Source: Oscillospiraceae bacterium (lineage in GTDB: Bacteria; Bacillota; Clostridia; Oscillospirales; Oscillospiraceae). From it: a stretch of 15,568 nucleotides of DNA. Shown here one piece after another: positions 14,309-15,568 of the stretch (the first letter of the stretch is position 1; every line of letters starts with the position of its first letter). The translations under genes were made by a program, and so were the position numbers. The stretch spans positions 1 to 15,568 of the forward strand of contig JAQXJQ010000211.1 of the NCBI GenBank assembly GCA_029009035.1, given 5' to 3'. Below the pieces are notes generated by a model that saw nothing but the letters and a program-made list of their open reading frames with translations, did no database searches and was not told where the DNA came from.

Positions 14309-14353
14309 TGGCACACCCGGCGGGATTCGAACCCACGGCCTTCCGCTTAGGAG
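14309..14353 (-). pseudogene. 3' fragment of tRNA-Arg(CCT), probable integration site (att)
   Basis: On the minus strand the sequence runs from the anticodon loop CTCCTAA through the anticodon 3' stem GCGGA, a 5-base variable loop, the T arm GTGGG-TTCGAAT-CCCGC, the acceptor 3' strand CGGGTGT, discriminator G and CCA. The anticodon is CCT, reading arginine AGG. The 5' half is missing: the bases before the loop (AATGTA) do not pair with GCGGA, and no D arm or 5' acceptor strand follows. Loss of identity exactly at the anticodon loop is the mark of an element that recombined into the tRNA gene, leaving the 3' segment as one att copy. The full tRNA should lie at the other end of the element, outside this window. 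Confidence 0.8.
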
Positions 14354-14757
14354 TACATTGTACCATTTTTCAGGTAGCTCTCCGACATTTGCTAAATCCC
14401 CCGGAATCCCTGTTATTTCAATGGATTCCGGGGATTGCTTTTTATATAGTGTTTTCCGCTTTGAAGTAAGTTTAGAGTAAATTCTGACTTCTGTATGCAA
14501 AGATGTTGGCAGATAGCTATTGTGTATTACATGATTTCGAGGGAAATAATAGAAAGAAGACGTTTATATAGAGTCTCAAATTGTAATGTTAAATATCAGG
14601 AATAGAGCCAAAATTCACACTTTTTATATTGCGTCGCGTTTTCGCAAAGATTGATATTATACAAGTCTAATGAGCATCTGGCACCATTCCGGCACCACGG
14701 GCACCACAAATCTATTGCCTGTCTGATTACTATTCAGGCTGCCATCTCAAAGGTTAA
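14354..14757. other. AT-rich, gene-poor end of the presumed integrated element
   Basis: About 400 bp without a recognisable gene. It begins with the 11-bp inverted repeat GTACATTGTAC (14353-14363) touching the tRNA break, then a hairpin with T-run (14395-14443), then AT-rich DNA unlike the GC-rich chromosome to the left. A 60-codon frame at 14651-14833 has no recognisable motif. No integrase is seen here; it would have to be further inside the element or at its other end. Confidence 0.5.
14395..14443 (+). terminator. Orphan hairpin terminator at the element end
   Basis: A 14-bp stem with one bulged C (14395-14409 with 14423-14436) and a 13-base loop, followed on the plus strand by GCTTTTT. 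No plus-strand gene lies to its left, so it has no obvious client; it may have stopped transcription across the element boundary. Confidence 0.5.
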
Positions 14758-15568
14758 ACAGGGTTACAGGATAGACCATATTCATGTGTTGTTTCTAATC
14801 AGTTCTCTTACACAGGAGATAATCCGTTTGTAAGATTTGGGAAGCTGTCCTCTAACGGTCTGTATGTGACCGACCGGAACGGCCAGATCATTCTGAATCA
14901 AATCACCGGCACGATCATGGTCACAGAAGTCCAGACCATTCCCGGCTATTCCATTGACGAAAACACTCGCACCCAGACCGTAGTGGTCAACCCGGATGAT
15001 ACTCAAACCCTGACCTTCACCAACGCACCTGTCGGCGGGCTTATCATTACCAAGAGCGATGAGAGCAGCGGCAAGCGGCTTTCCGGCATTCAGTTTGAAG
15101 TCCGCAAGATGAACGGTGAGATCATCGGCACCTACACCACTGACCGAAACGGCGTGATCCAGCTTCCGCAGCTTGACAGCGGCTGGTACACCGTGACCGA
15201 GCTGAAAACTGTTTCCGGCTATCAGTTGGATACCACGCCCCAGCAGGTGGAGGTAAAGGACGGTCAGACCGCAACGCTGGCGCTGACCAACCGTAAGACC
15301 TCCAACATTCTGCTGCACAAGGTGGATGCGGATACCGGCAAGGGCATTTATGGCGCTGTGTTCCTGCTGTATGACAGCAATCATAATCCCATCGGCCAGT
15401 ATACCACCGACCAGAACGGCTATATCTACATGGACGAGGGGCTGGCAGATGGCCGCTATTACATCCGTGAGATTCAGGCGGCGGACGGCTACATCCTGGA
15501 CACCCAGCTCAAAACTATCTATGTGCAGTACGGTGCAACCTCTGAAATCACATGGGAAAACACCGCTG
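14758..15568 (+). pseudogene. 5'-truncated CnaB-repeat (SpaA-type) surface protein gene, runs off the window
   Basis: The plus-strand frame is open from 14758 to the window end. From about 14836 it encodes CnaB/SpaA-like domains: the end of one repeat (to about 15035), one complete repeat (about 15037-15303) and most of another (15304 on). Each has the Lys near its start (IITKSD, LLHKVD), the central TEV, TEL or REI with Glu, and an Asn near its end (LTNR, WENT) that form intramolecular isopeptide bonds in this fold. Repeats are about 89 residues. Such chains make wall-anchored adhesins and are common on clostridial integrative elements. No ATG, signal peptide or ribosome site precedes the frame; the first alternatives are GTG 14866 and ATG 14917, inside a domain. 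The gene is therefore judged truncated at its 5' end, by deletion at the element end or by an assembly join. Confidence 0.65.

Noticed and set aside
14309..14353. Complete functional tRNA gene
   Set aside because: The 5' acceptor strand, D arm and 5' anticodon stem are absent, and the upstream bases cannot pair with the 3' strands present.
14294..14500. 68-codon minus-strand frame ending in RPWVRIPPGVPEKTR
   Set aside because: Its last part is the tRNA fragment read as protein; the rest crosses a hairpin and has no recognisable motif.
14651..14833. 60-codon plus-strand frame in the AT-rich end
   Set aside because: No ribosome site, no domain, and it overlaps the CnaB frame. It cannot be supported as a gene.
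14782..15384. 200-codon minus-strand frame
   Set aside because: It is the antisense of the CnaB repeats, whose plus-strand translation shows clear repeat motifs.
1..15568. CRISPR array, insertion sequence or defence system
   Set aside because: No regularly spaced repeats, transposase or nuclease/toxin motifs were seen on either strand.

Overview
The window looks like chromosomal DNA of a high-GC Gram-positive anaerobe of the Clostridia, most likely the Oscillospiraceae (Flavonifractor/Oscillibacter-like gut bacteria). This is inferred from strong GGAGG-type ribosome sites, GC-rich codon use, short lipoprotein signals and the family mix; no marker gene fixes the taxon. All recognisable protein genes from 1 to 13917 lie on the minus strand. 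The many long plus-strand frames opposite them are antisense shadows.

Reading in the direction of transcription (right to left), the first unit starts at a promoter near 14013-14040. It encodes a type-B carboxylesterase, then a branched-chain-amino-acid-type (LIV) ABC importer: permease LivH, a fused LivM-LivG permease-ATPase, ATPase LivF and a lipoprotein solute-binding protein. A strong hairpin terminator (7667-7706) follows. Beyond it is a lipoprotein esterase of the PHB-depolymerase/LpqC type (6438-7592), then a LysR-type regulator (5390-6346) with its own promoter. The second unit starts near 5175-5203 and carries a ketopantoate-reductase-like dehydrogenase, a 3-hydroxyacyl-CoA-dehydrogenase-family enzyme, a beta-keto acid cleavage enzyme (BKACE/DUF849), an alpha/beta hydrolase and a zinc alcohol dehydrogenase. 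The first codons of another exported protein are cut by the left edge.

The most striking observation is that the two promoter regions, about 8.8 kb apart, share the same layout. Each has a -35 element inside CAAATAGCCA, a T-N11-A box just upstream, then ATGGCA, then GTTTTTTG, and about 137 bp further up the 12-bp palindrome ATGGATATCCAT. All spacings agree to within 1 bp. I infer that one regulator, probably the LysR protein encoded between the units, controls both. Together they would form an uptake-and-degradation system: an ester is hydrolysed outside and/or inside the cell, the product is imported by the LIV-type transporter, hydroxyl groups are oxidised, and the resulting beta-keto acid is cleaved with acetyl-CoA. 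The substrate cannot be read from the sequence. The HAD-family plus BKACE pair resembles the logic of carnitine degradation, but the set as a whole is not a pathway I recognise.

The right end is different. At 14309-14353 lies only the 3' part of a tRNA-Arg(CCT) gene, with the tRNA terminator beside it and no 5' half. This is the usual scar (att site) of an element integrated in a tRNA gene. To its right the DNA becomes AT-rich and gene-poor, then enters a 5'-truncated CnaB-repeat surface-protein gene on the plus strand that runs off the window.
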